The notes under the pieces: model-generated
The model's database searches: none
Told to the model about the DNA's origin: nothing
The model's input: the letters and a program-made list of their open reading frames with translations, nothing else
In this document: positions 1-12,600 of the stretch, one piece after another
How positions within the stretch are numbered: the stretch's first letter is position 1
How the letters are laid out: each line of letters opens with the position of its first letter
Source: Mercurialis annua
Taxonomy: Eukaryota > Streptophyta > Magnoliopsida > Malpighiales > Euphorbiaceae
DNA length: 64,000 nt
Direction of reading: 5' to 3'
Assembly (NCBI RefSeq): GCF_937616625.2
Contig: NC_065573.1
Location: forward strand, 9,935,001 to 9,999,000
Made by a program: the position numbers and the translations under genes

Positions 1-10
1 AGACGCGACA

Positions 11-60
11 TACTAATCTAGCGTCAATTTTGACCTACTAATCTAGCGTCAATTTTGACC
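11..60. repeat. Perfect 25-bp tandem duplication inside one monomer
   Basis: Bases 11-35 and 36-60 are identical (starting TACTAATCTAGCG and ending TTTTGACC). The same doubled segment recurs at 12089-12138, so it arose before the 12-kb duplication. It looks like a small slippage event within a minus-strand monomer. Confidence 0.9.
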
Positions 61-174
61 TATACTTTGCATAATATAACCTAACCATGCTTAGGTAATC
101 GGAACGACGCATTAAAAAGCCATGACACACGACATACTAATCTAGCGTCACTTTTCACGCACACCTTGCCTCAC

Positions 175-207
175 ATAAATAATATGTATGTAATTGAGTT
201 AAAGCTT
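175..207 (-). repeat. Non-consensus replacement segment (AATTGAGTTAAAGCTT variant)
   Basis: Here the usual ATAACCTAACCATGC part of the monomer is replaced by about 32 bp of unrelated sequence ending GTAATTGAGTTAAAGCTTAG. The same replacement occurs at about 12253-12285 (minus) and, in the opposite orientation, at about 46911-46945 and 60579-60614 (plus). It is a convenient private marker that links minus-strand block 1 with the plus-strand superblocks. Its origin is unknown. Confidence 0.8.
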
Positions 208-3200
208 AGGTAATCGGAACGACGTGTTAAAGAGACTTGAGACGCAACATACTAATCTAGCCTTACTGTTCTCACACATTTTGCGTAATATAACCTAACC
301 ATTCTTGGGTAATCGGAACGACGCGTTAAAGAGACTTGAGACGCGACATACTAATCCCGCGTCACTTTTTACGCACTCTTTGCGTAATATAACCTAACCA
401 TACTTCTTAGGTAATCGGAACGGCGCATTAAAGAGCCTTAAGAGGCGACATACTAATCTAACGTCAGTTTTCACGCACACCTTGCGTAATAACCTAACTA
501 TGCTTAGCTAATCGGAACGACACATCAAAAGGACTTGAGACGAAACATACTAATCTAGCGTTACTTTTCTTGCGCACTTTGCGTAATATAACCTAACCAT
601 TCTTGGGTAATCGGAATGACGCGTTAAAGAGACTTGAGACGCGACATACTTTTCTAGTGTCACTTTTCACGCACTCTTTCCGTAATATAACCTAACCATG
701 CTTAGGTAATTGGAACGACGCGTTAAAGAGAACGCGACATTCTTATCTAGCGTTAATTTTCACGCACACTTTGCGTAATATAACCTAACCATGCTTAGGT
801 AATCGGAACGACGCGTTAAAGAAACTTGAGACGCGACATACTAATCTAGCGTCACTTTTCAATCAGACTTTGTTTATTATAACCTAATCATGCTTAGATA
901 ATTGAAAAAATACGATAAAGAGAATTGAGACGCAACATACTAATTTAGCTTCTGTTTTCACGCACACTTTTCATAATATAACCTACCCATGCATAGGTAA
1001 TCAGAACTAGGCGTTAAATAGACTTGAGACACGACATACTAATCAATTGTAACTTTTCACGCACACTTTTCGTAACATTCTTAGGTTATCGAAACGACGC
1101 GTTAAAGAGACTTGAGACACGACATACTAATCTATTGTTTCTTTTTACGTACACCTTGCGTAATATAACCTAACCATGCTTAGGTAATCGGAACAACGCG
1201 TTAGAGAGACTTGTGACGCGACATAAACATGATAATCGAAACGACTTGTAAAAGATACTTGAGACGTGACATACTAATCTAGAGTCACTTTTGACCTATA
1301 CTTTGCATAATATAACCTAACCATGCTTAGGTAATCGGAGCGACACATTAAAAAGCCTTGAGACGCGACATGCTAATCTAGCGTCACTTTTCATGCACAC
1401 CTTGCGTTATATAACCTAACCATGCTTAGGTAATCGGAACGACTCGTTAAAAAGACTTGAGACGCAACATACTAATCTAGCCTTACTTTTCTCGCACACT
1501 TTGCGTAATATTATAATCAGAACGACGCGTTAAAGAGACTTGAGACGCGACATACTAATCCTGCGTCACTTTTTACGCACTCTTTGCGTAATATAATACT
1601 TAGGTAATCGAAACGACGCATTAAAGAGCCTTGAGACGCGACATACTAATCTAGCGTTTGTTTTCACGCACACCTTGCGTAATAAAACCTAACCATGCTT
1701 AGCTAATCGGAACGACGCATAAAAGGACTTGAGACTCAACATACTAATCTAGCGTTACTTTTCTCGAGCACTTTGCGTAATATAACCTAACCATTCTTGG
1801 GTAATCAGAATGACGCGTTAAAGAGGCTTGAGACGCGACATACTTTTCTAGTATCACTTTTCACGCACTCTTTCCGTAATATAACCTAACCATGCTTAGG
1901 TAATCGAAACGACGCGCTAAAGAGAACGTGACATTCTTATCTAGCGTCAATTTTCACGCACACTTTGCGTAATATAACCTAACCATGCTTAGGTAATCAA
2001 AACGACGCGTTAAAGAGACTTGAGACGCGACATACTAATCTATCGTTACTTTTTAAGCAGACTTTGTTTATTATAACCTAATCATGCTTAGATAATCGGA
2101 AAAATACGATAAAATTTAGCGTCAGTTTTCACGCACACTTTTCATAATATAACCTACCCATGCATAGGTAATCGGAACTACGCCTTAAATAAACTTGAGA
2201 CACGACATATTAATCGATTGTCACTTTTCACGCACACTTTTTGTAACATTCTTAAGTAATCGGAACGACGCGTTAAAGAGACTTGAGACACGGCATACTA
2301 ATCTACTGTTTCTTTTTACGCACACCCTGCGTAATATAACCTAACCATGCTTAGGTAATCGGAACGACGCTTTAGAGAGACTTGTGACGCGACATAAACA
2401 TGATAAACGAAACGACTTGTAAAAGATACTTGAGACGTGACATACTAATCTAGAATCACTTTTGACCTATACTTTGCATAATATAACCTAACCATGCTTA
2501 GGTAATCGGAACGACACACTAAAAAGCCTTGAGACGCGACATGCTAATCTAGCGTCACGTTTCACGCACACCTTGCTTTATATAACGTAACCATGCTTAG
2601 GTAATCGGAACGACGCGTTAAAGAGACTTGAGACGCAACATACTAATCTAGCCTTACTTTTCTCGCACACTTTCTGTAATATAACCTAACCATTCTTGGG
2701 TAATCGGAACGACGCGTTAAAGAGACTTGAGACGCGACATACTAATCCTGCGTCACTTTTCACGCACTCTTTGCGTAATATAACCTAACCATACTTAGGT
2801 AATCGAAACGACGCATTAAAGAGCCTTGAGACGCAACATATTAATCTAGCGTCACTTTTCACGCACACCTTGCGTAATATAGCCTAACCATGCTTAGCTA
2901 ATCGGAACGACGCGTTAAAGAGACTTGAGACAAGACAAACTAATCTAGCGTTAATTTTCTCGCACACCTTGCATAATATAACCTAACCATTCTTGGGTAA
3001 TCGAAACGACGCGTTAAAGAGACTTGAGACATACTAATCTAACATCACTTTTGATCTAAATTTTGCATAATACAACCTAACCATGCTTAGGTAATCGGAA
3101 CGACACATTAAAGAGCCTTGAGACGTGACATACTAATCTAACGTCACTTTTCACGCACACCTTGCGTAATATAACCTAACCATACTTAGGTAATCGGAAC

Positions 3201-3740
3201 GACGCATTAAAGAGCCATGAGACACGACATACTAATCTAGCGTCACTTTTCACGCACTCCTTGCGTAATATAACCTAACTATGCTTAGGTAATTGGAACG
3301 ACGCGTTAAATAGACATGAGATGCGACATACTAATCTATTGTCATTTTTTACGCACACGTTGCGTAATATAACCTAACCATGCTTAGGTAATCGGAACGA
3401 CGCGTTAGAGAGACTTGTAACGCGACATACTAATCTAGGGTCACTTTTAACGCATACTTTGCTAAAAATAACCTAACCATGCTTAGATAATCATAACAAC
3501 GCGATAATGAGAATTGAGACGCAACGTACTAATCTAGCGTCACTTTTCACGCACACTTTTCATAATATAACCTAACCATGTTCAGGTAATCGGAACGACG
3601 AGTTAAATAGACTTGAGATGCGACCTACTAATCTATTGTCACTTTTCACGCACAATTTACGTAATATAACCTAACCATTCTTAGGTAATCGGAACGACGC
3701 GTTAAAAAGACTTGAGACGGGACATACTAATCTATTGTTA

Positions 3741-3750
3741 CCTTTCACGC
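3741..3750. other. Satellite orientation switch, minus to plus
   Basis: To the left the array reads as the minus strand (ACATACTAATCTATTGTTAC). To the right it reads as plus (CGTCGTTCCGATGGTTAGG). The crossover lies in TTTCACGC, which occurs in both orientations of the satellite (minus CTTTTCACGCACAC; plus CTCTTTCACGCGTCG), so there is about 8 bp of microhomology. The first plus monomer also lacks about 10 bp between CCGAT and GGTTAGG. Confidence 0.8.
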
Positions 3751-6700
3751 GTCGTTCCGATGGTTAGGTTATTTTACGCAAAGTGTGCGTGAAAAGTGAC
3801 CCTAGATTAGTATGTCGCATCTCAAGTCTCTTTAACGCGTCGTTTCGATTACGTAAGCATGGTTAGGTTATATTATGCAATGTGTGCGTGAAAACTGTTG
3901 TCAGGTTAGTATGTCGTGTCTCAAGTCTCTTTCACGCGTCGTTCCGATTACCTAAGCATGATTAGGTTATATTACGAAAAATGTGTTTGAAAAGTGACGT
4001 TAGATTAGTATGTCGCGTCTCAAGTCTCTTTAAATCGTCGTTCCGATTACGTAAGCATGGTTAAGTTATATTACGCAAAGGGTGCTTGAAAAGTGACACT
4101 AGATTAGTGTGTAGCGTCTCAAGTCTCTTTAATTCGTCGTTCTGATTACTTGAGCATGGTTAGGTTATATTACACAAAGTGTGCGTTAATAGTGACGCTA
4201 GATTAGTATGTCGCATCTCAAGTCTCTTTAACGCGTCGTTACGATTATCTAAACATGGTTAGATTATTTTACGCATATTGTGCGTGAAACGTGACGCTAG
4301 ATTAGTATGTCGCATCTCAAGTCCATTTAACGCATCGTTCCGATTACCTAAGCATGGTTAGGTTATATTACGCGAAGTGTTCGTGAAAAGTGACGCTAGA
4401 TTAGTATGTCGCGTCTCAAGTCTCTTTAATGCGTCGTTCCGATTAACTAAGCATGGTTAGGTTAATTGCGAAGAGTGCGTAAAAAGTGTTATGGCGCGTT
4501 TCAAGTAGTTTCGATTACCATGCTTATGTCGCGTCACTAGTATCTCTAACACGTCGTTCTGATTACCTAAGCATGGTTGGTTATATTACGTAAAGTGTGC
4601 GTGAAAAGTGACAATAAATTAGTATGTCGCGTCTTATGTCTTTTTAATGCGTCGTTCCGATTACCTAAGCATGGTTAGGTTATTTTACCCAAAGTGCGCA
4701 TGAAAAGAGGCGCTAGATTAGTATGTCGCGTCTCAAGTCTCTTTAACGCGTGTTTCGATTACTTAAGCATAGTTAGGTTATATTACGCAAAGTGTGCATG
4801 AAAAGTGACGCAAGATTAGTATGTCGCGACTCAAGTCTCTTTAACGCGTCATTCTGATTACCTAAGCATGGTTAGGTTATATTTAGCAAAAGTGTGCGTG
4901 AAAAGTAGCGTTAGATTAGTATGGCGCGTCCTATGTCTCTTTTATGCGTCGTTCCGATTACCTAAGCATGGTTAGGTTATACTGCGCAAAGTGTGTGTGA
5001 AAGGTGACACTAGATAAGTATGTCACGTCGCAAGTCTATTTAACACATCGTTCCGATTATCTAAGCATGGATAGATTATTTTACGCAAAGTATGCGTGAA
5101 AAGTGACGCGAGATTTGTATGTCGGGTCTCAATTCTCTTTAACGCGTTGTTCCGAGATTATTTAAGCATGGTAATGTTATATTACGCCAAGTGCGCGTTA
5201 AAAGAGTCGTTAGATTAGTATGTCGCGTCACAAGTCTCTTTAACGAGTCGTTACGATTACCTATGCATGGTTAAGTTATATTACGAAAAGTGTGTGTAAA
5301 AACTGACGCTAGATTAGTATGGCACGTTTCAAGTCTCTTTAACGCGTCGTTTCGATTACCATGCTTATGTCACGTTATAAGTCTATCTCACTCGTCGTTC
5401 TGATTACCAAAGCATGGTTAGGCTATATTACACAAAGTGTGCGTGAAAAGTGACGCTAGAATAGTATGTCGCGTCTCAAGTCTTTGTAATGTGTCGTTCG
5501 GATTATCTAAGCATGGTTAGGTTATTTTACGTGAAGTGTGCGTAAAAAGTGACGGTAGATTAATATGTCGTGTCTCAAGTCTCTTTAACGCGTCGTTGTG
5601 ATTACCTAAGCATGGTTGGGTTATATTATGCAATGTGTGCGTGAAAACTGTTGTTAAGTTAGTATGTCGCATCTCAAGTCTCTTTAATGTGTCGTTCCGA
5701 TTATCTAAGCATTGTTAGGTTATATTACACAAAATGTGCGTGTAAAGTGACGCTAGATTAGTATGTCGCATCTCAAGTCTCTTTAATGCGTCGTTCCAAT
5801 TACCTAAGCATGGCTAGGTTATATTACGCAAAGAATGCGTGAATAGTGACGCTAAATTAATATGGCGCATCTCAAGTCTCTTTAACGCGTCGTTCCGATT
5901 GCTTAAGCATGGTTAGGTTATACTACGCGAATTGTGCGTAAAAAGTGACACTAAATTAGTATGACACGTCTCAAGTCATTTTAACGTGTCGTTCCGATTA
6001 GCTAAGCATGGATAGGTTATATTACGCAAAGTGTGCGTAAAAAGTGACGTTAGATTAGTATGGCGCGTTTCAAGACTCTTTAACGCGTCGTTTCGATTAC
6101 CATGCTCATGTCGTTTAACAAGTGTCTTTATCGCATCGTTCTGATTACCTTAGCATGGTTAGATTATATTATACAAAGTGTGCGTGAAAAGTGACGCTAT
6201 ATTAGAATGTCGCGCCTCAAGTCTCTCTAACGCGTCATTCCGATTACCTAAGCATGGTTAGGTTATATTACGCAAAGGGTGCGTGAAAAGTGACGCTAGA
6301 TTAGTATGTCGCGTTTCAATTCTCTTTAACGCGTTGTTCCGATTACCATGCTTATGTCGCGTAACAAGGCTCTCTAACACATCATTCCGATTACCTAAGC
6401 ATGGCTAGGTTATATTATGCAAAGCGTGCATGAAAAGTGACGCCATATTAGTATGTCATGTCTCAAGTCTGTTTAACGCGTCATTCCGATTCCCTAAGCA
6501 TGGTTAGGTTATATTACACAAAGTGTGCGTGAAAAGTGACGCTAGATAAGTATGTCGCATTATCTTTAACGCGTCGTTCCGATTACCTAAGCATGGTTAG
6601 GTTATATTACGGAAAGAGTGCGTGAAAAGTGATGCTAGATTAGTATGTCGCGTCTCAAGTCTCTTTAATGCGTCGTTCCGATTACCAAAGAATGGTTAGG

Positions 6701-9684
6701 TTACACAAAGTGTGCGAGAAAAGTAACGCTAGATTAGTATGTTGCGTCTCAAGTCTCTTTAATCCGTCGTTCCGATTAGCTAAGCATGGTTAGGTCTTAT
6801 TACGCAAGGTGTGCGTGAAAAGTGACGCTAGATTAGTATGTCGCGTCTCAAGGCTCTTTAATGCGTCGTTTTGATTACCTAAGTATGGTTAGGTTATATT
6901 ACACAAGGAGTGCGTGAATAGTGACGCAAGATTAGTATGTCGCGTCTCAAGTCTCTTTAACGCGTCGTTCCGATTACCCAAGAATGGTTAGGTTATATTA
7001 TGCAAAGTGTGCGAAAAAAGTAAGGCTCGATTAGTATGTTGCGGCTCAAGTCTCTTTAACGCGTCGTTCCGATTATCTAAGCATGGTTAGGTTATATAAC
7101 GCAAGGTGTGCGTGAAAAGTGATGCTAGATTAGCATGTCGCATCTCAAGGCTCTTTAATGCGCCGTTCCGATGACCTAGGCATGGTTAGGTTATATTATG
7201 CAAAGCATAGGTCAAAAGTGACGCTAGATTAGTATGTCGCGTCTCAAGTCTCTTTATCGCGTCCTTTCGATTATCATGCTTATGTCGAGTCACAAATCTC
7301 TTTAACGCGTCGTTCCGATTACCTAAGCATGGTTAGGTTATATTACGCAAGCTGTGCGTGAAAAGAAACAATAGATTAGTATGACGTGTCTCAAGTCTCT
7401 TTAATGCGTCGTTCCGATTACCTAAGCATGTTACGAAAAGTGTGCGTGAAAAGTGACAATCGATTGATATGTCGCATCTCAAGTCTATTTAACGCGTGCG
7501 GCTCAATTCTCTTTATCACATTGTTCCGATTATCTAAGCATGGGTAGGTTATATTATGAAAAGTGTGCGTGAAAACTGACGCTAGATTTGTATGTTGCGC
7601 CTCAATTCTCTTTATCGCATTGTTCCGATTATCTAAGCATGATTAGGTTATAATAAACAAAGCGTGCTTGAAAAGTGACGCTAGATTAGTACGTCGCGTC
7701 TCAAGTCTCTTCAACGCGTCGTTCCGATTACCTAAGCATAGTTAGGTCATATTACGCAAAGAGTGTGTGAAAAGGGACGCAGGAAAAGTATGTCGCGTCT
7801 CAAGTCTCTTAAAAGCGTCGTTCCGATTACCCAAGAATGGATAGGTTATATTAGGCAAAGTGTGCGAGAAAAGTTGCGCGCATGCTAATCTCTTTAACAC
7901 GTCGTTCCGATTACCTAAGCATGGTTAGGTTATATTACAAAAAGTGTGCGTGAAAAGTAACAATTGATTAGTATGTCGCGTCTCAAGTCTCTTTAATGCG
8001 TCGTTCCGATTACCTAAGCATGGTTAGGTTACATTACGCTAAGTGTGCGTGAAAAGTGATGCTAGATAAGTATGGCGCAACTCAAGTCTCTTAAGCGTGT
8101 CGTTTCAATTACCATGCTTATGTCGCATCACAAGTCTCTCTAACGCGTAGTTCCAATTACCTAAGCATGGTTAGGTTATATTACGCAAAGTGTGCATAAA
8201 AAGTGACGCTAGATTAGTATGGCGCATCACAAGTCTTTTAAATGCATCAATTCGATTACCATGCTTATGTCGGGTAACAAGACTCTCTAACGCGTCGTTC
8301 TGATTACCTAAGCATGGTTAGGTTATATTACGCAAAGGGTGCGTGAAAAGTGACGCAAGATTAGTATGTCGCGTCTCAATTCTCTTTAACGCGTTGTTCC
8401 GATTACCTGACACTAGATTAGTATGTCGCGTTCTCAAGTCTGTTTAACCCGTCGTTCCGATTACCTAAGCATGGTTAGGTAATATTACGCAAAGTGTTCG
8501 TGAAATGTGACGCTAGATAAGTATGTCGCGTTCTCTTTAACGCGTCGTTCCGATTACCTAAGCATGGTTAGGTTATATTGCGCGAAGAGTGCGTGAAAAG
8601 TGACGCTAGATTGGTATGTTGCTTCTCCCAGTCTCTTTAACGCGTCGTTTCGATTACCATGCTTATGTCACGTCACAAGTCTCTCTAACGTGTCGTTTCG
8701 ATTTCCTAAGCATGGTTAGGTTATAGTACGCAAAGTGTGCATAAAAAGGATCAATAGATTAGTATGTCGTGTCTCAAGTCTCTTTAACGCGTCATTCCTA
8801 TTACCTAAGCATGGTTAGGTTATATTACGCATATTGTGCGTGAAAAGTGACGCTAGATTAATAGGTCCAGTCTCCAATCTCTTTAACGCATCGTTCCGAT
8901 TAGTATGTTTCGTCTCAAGTCTCTTTAACGCGTCTTTTCGATTACCTAAGCATTGTTAGGTTATATTAGGCAAAGTGTGCGTAAAAAGTGACGTTGGATT
9001 AGTATGTCGCGTCTCAAGTCTCTCTAACGCGTCGTTTCGATTTCCTTTGCGTTAGGTTATATTACGCAAAGTGTGCGTGAGAAGTGAAACTACATTAGTA
9101 TGTCGTGTCTCAAGTCTCTCTAACGCGTCGTTCCTATTACCTAAGCATTTTGGTTATATTGTGCGTGAAAAGTGTTGCTAGATTAGTATGTCGCATCTCA
9201 AGGCTCTTTAAAGCGTCGTTCCGATTACCTAAGCATGGTTAGGTTATAATACACAAAGTTTGCGTGAAAACTGATGCTAGATTAGTATGTCGCTTCTCCA
9301 GTCTCTTTAACGCGTCGTTTCGATTACCATGCTTATGTCACGTCACAAGTCTCTCTAATGCGTCGTTCCGATTACCTAAGCATAGTTAGGTTATAGTACA
9401 CAAAGTGTGCATAAAAAGGATCAATAGATTTGTATGTCGCGTCTCAAGTCTCTTTAACGCATCGTTCCGATTACCTAAGCATGGTTAGGTTATATTACGC
9501 AAAGTGTGCGTAAAAAGTGACGCTAGATTAGTATGTTTCGTCTCAAGTCTCTTTAACGCGTCGTTTCGATTACCATACTTATCTAGCGTCACAAGTCTAT
9601 TTAAAGCGTCGTTTCAATTACCTAAGCATGGTTAGGTTATATTACGCAAAGTGTGCGTGAAAAGTGACGTTAGATTAGTATGTC
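3741..9684 (+). repeat. Satellite array block 2, plus orientation
   Basis: Tandem ~99-bp monomers on the plus strand, with interspersed 48-bp half-monomers (for example near 4529, 5356 and 6353). The 4490-5300 stretch shares diagnostic variants with about 36890-37700 and 53150-54000, such as the shortened CATGGTTGGTTATATTACG and the GTCGCGACTCAAG variant. The 7600-7700 stretch (CTCAATTCTCTTTATCGC followed by TTATAATAAACAAAG) matches variants near 47430 and 61100. The end near 9530-9684 resembles 33640-33810. No other sequence type is seen. Confidence 0.93.
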
Positions 9685-9692
9685 AGATACTT
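9680..9692. other. Satellite orientation switch, plus to minus
   Basis: Plus-strand satellite ends at GATTAGTATGTC (about 9684). Minus-strand satellite starts at about 9688 with ACTTTTCATAATATAACCTA. Between them are about 3-4 bases (AGAT) belonging clearly to neither side, so this junction has little or no evident microhomology, unlike the other switches. Confidence 0.75.
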
Positions 9693-12600
9693 TTCATAAT
9701 ATAACCTAACCATGCATAGGTAATCAGAACGACGCGTTAAATAGACTTGAGACTCGACATACTAATCTATTGTTACTTTTCACGCACACTTTTCATAATA
9801 TAACCTAACCATGCTTAGGTAATCAGAACGACGCGTTAATGAGACTTGAGATACGACATACTAATCTACTGTTACTTTTCACGCACACCTTGCGTAATAT
9901 TACCTAACCATGCTTAGGTAATCGGAACGACGCGTTACAGAGACTCGTGACGCGACACAAGCATGGTAATCGAAACGACGCGTTAAAGAAACTACTTTTG
10001 ACATATACTTTGCATAATATAACCTAACCATGCTTAGGTAATCAGAACGACGCAAAGAGCCTTGAGACGCGACATACTAATCTAGCGTCACTTTTCAGGC
10101 ACACCTTGCGTAATATAACATAACCATGCTTAGGTAATCAGAACAACGCGTTAAAGAGACTTGAGACACAACATACTAATCTAGCCTTACTTTTCTCGCA
10201 AACTTTGCGTAATATAACCTAAACATTCCTGGGTAATCGGAACGACGCGTTAAAGAGACTTGAGACATGACATACTAATCTAGCGTCACTTTTCACGCAC
10301 TCTTAGCGTAATATAACCTAACCATGCTTAGGCAATCGGAACGACGCTTTAAAGATAACGCGACATACTTATCTAGCGTCACTTTTCCCGAACACTTTGC
10401 GTAATATAACCTAACCATGCTTAGGTAATCGAAACGACGCGTTAAACAGACTTGAGAACGCGACATACTAATCTAGAGTCATTGTTTACGCACGCTTTGC
10501 TTAGTATAACCTAACCATGCTTAGGTAATCGGAACAACGCGTTAAAGAGAATTGAGACGCGACATGCTAATCTAGCGTCACTTTTCATGCACCCTTTGCG
10601 TAATATAACCTAACCATGCTTAGGCAATCGGAATGACGCGTTAGAGAGACTAGTTACGCGACATAAGCATGGTAATCAAATCGACGCATTAAAGAGGCTT
10701 GAGATGTGCCATACTAATCTAGCGTCACTTTTTATGCACACTTTGCGTAATATAACCTAACCATGCTTAGGTAATATGAACGACTCGTTATAGAGACTTG
10801 TGATGCGACATAAGCATGGTAATTGAAACGACGCATATATGAGACTTGAGACGTGCCATACTAATCTAGCATCACTTTTCACGCACACTTAGCGTAATGT
10901 AACCTAACCATGCTTAGGTAATCGGAACGACGCATTGAAGAGACTTGAGACGCGACATACTAATTCTATTGTTACTTTTCATGCACACTTTTTGTACTAT
11001 AACCAAACCATGCTTAGGTAATCGGAACGACGCGTTAAAGAGACTTTAGACGCGACGTGCTAAGCTAGCTCAACTTTTCGCGCACACTTTACATAATATA
11101 ACCTAACCATTCTTGGGTAATCGGAACGACGCGTTCAAGAGACTTGAGACACGACATACTAATCCTGCGTCTTTTTTCACGCACTCTTTGTGTAATATAA
11201 CCTAACTATGCTTAGGTAATCGAAACGACGCATTAAAGAGCCTTGGGACGCGACATACTAATCGAGCATCACTTTTCACGCACACCTTGCGTAATATAAC
11301 CTAACCATACTTAGCTAATCGGAATGACGCGTTAAAGAGACTTGAGATGTGACATACAAATAGCGTTACTTTTCTCGCACACTTTGCGTAATATAATGTA
11401 ATTATTCTTGGGTAATCAGAACAACGCGTTCAAGAGACTTGAGACGCGATATACTAATCTAGCGTCACTTTTCACGCACTCTTTGCGTAATATAATCTAA
11501 CCATGCTTAGGTAATCAGAACGACGCGTTAAAGAGAATGCGACATACTTATCTAGTGTCACGTTTCATGCACACTTTGCGTAAGATAATCTAACCATGCT
11601 TAGGTAATCGGAACAACGCGTTAAAGATACTTGAGACGCGAAGTACTTATCTAGCGTCACTTTTAAAGCACGCTTTGTTTATTATATAACCTAATCATGC
11701 TCTGATAATCGGAACAATGCGATAAAGAGAATAGTGACGGAACATACTAATCTTGAGTCAGTTTTCACGCACACTTTTCATGATATAACCTAACCATGGG
11801 CATAGGTAATCGGAACTACGCGTTAAATAGACTTGAGACGCGACATACTAATCGATTATCACTTTTCGCGCACACTTTTCGTAATATAACCTAACCATGC
11901 TTAGGTAATCGGAACGCGTTAAAGAGACTTGACACACGACTTACTAATCTATTGTTTCTTTTCACGCACACCTTGTGTAATATAACCTAACCATGCTTAC
12001 GTAATCGGAACGACGCGTTAGAGAGACTTGTGATGCAACATAAGCATGATAATCGAAACGAAGCGTCAAAGAGACTTGAGACGCGACATACTAATCTAGC
12101 GTCAATTTTGACCTACTAATCTAGCGTCAATTTTGACCTATACTTTGCATAATATAACCTAACCATGCTTAGGTAAGCGGAACGACGCATTAAAAAGCCA
12201 TGAGACACGACATACTAATCTAGCGTCACTTTTCACGCACACCTTGCCTCACATAAATAATACGTATGTAATTGAGTTAAAGCTTAGGTAATCGGAACGA
12301 CGTGTTAAAGAGACTTGAGACGCAACATACTAATCTAGCCTTACTGTTCTCACACATTTTGCGTAATATAACCTAACCATTCTTGGGTAATCGGAACGAC
12401 GCGTTAAAGAGACTTGAGACGCGACATACTAATCCCGCGTCACTTTTTACGCACTCTTTGCGTAATATAACCTAACCATACTTAGGTAATCGGAACGGCG
12501 CATTAAAGAGCCTTAAGAGGCGACATACTAATCTAACGTCAGTTTTCACGCACACCTTGCGTAATAACCTAACTATGCTTAGCTAATCGGAACGACGCAT

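Larger units (their letters stand above)
1..3740 (-). repeat. Satellite array block 1, minus orientation
   Basis: Tandem copies of the ~99-bp satellite read on the minus strand, seen as repeated CCTAACCATGCTTAGGTAAT, GACGCGTTAAAGAGACTTGA and GACATACTAATCTAGCGTCA. Monomers differ by scattered substitutions and small deletions. They are arranged in a higher-order repeat of about 1.2 kb: the distinctive variant GACCTATACTTTGCATAATA recurs at 57, 1293 and 2464 (spacings 1236 and 1171), with a more diverged version near 3050. Other shared variants, such as TTTGTTTATTATAACCTAAT near 870 and 2068, keep the same phase in each copy. The left edge is cut by the window. No gene is present. Confidence 0.95.
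1..6220. repeat. 12-kb segmental duplication, copy 1 (left-truncated)
   Basis: This segment matches 12079-18318 over about 6.2 kb. The offset is 12078 at the left end and 12098 at the orientation junction (3741 against 15839), so a few small indels lie between. Identity is very high by eye, with only scattered single-base differences. The copy spans both minus-strand and plus-strand satellite and includes the junction between them. Similarity drops near 6220/18318. The true left end lies outside the window. Confidence 0.9.
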
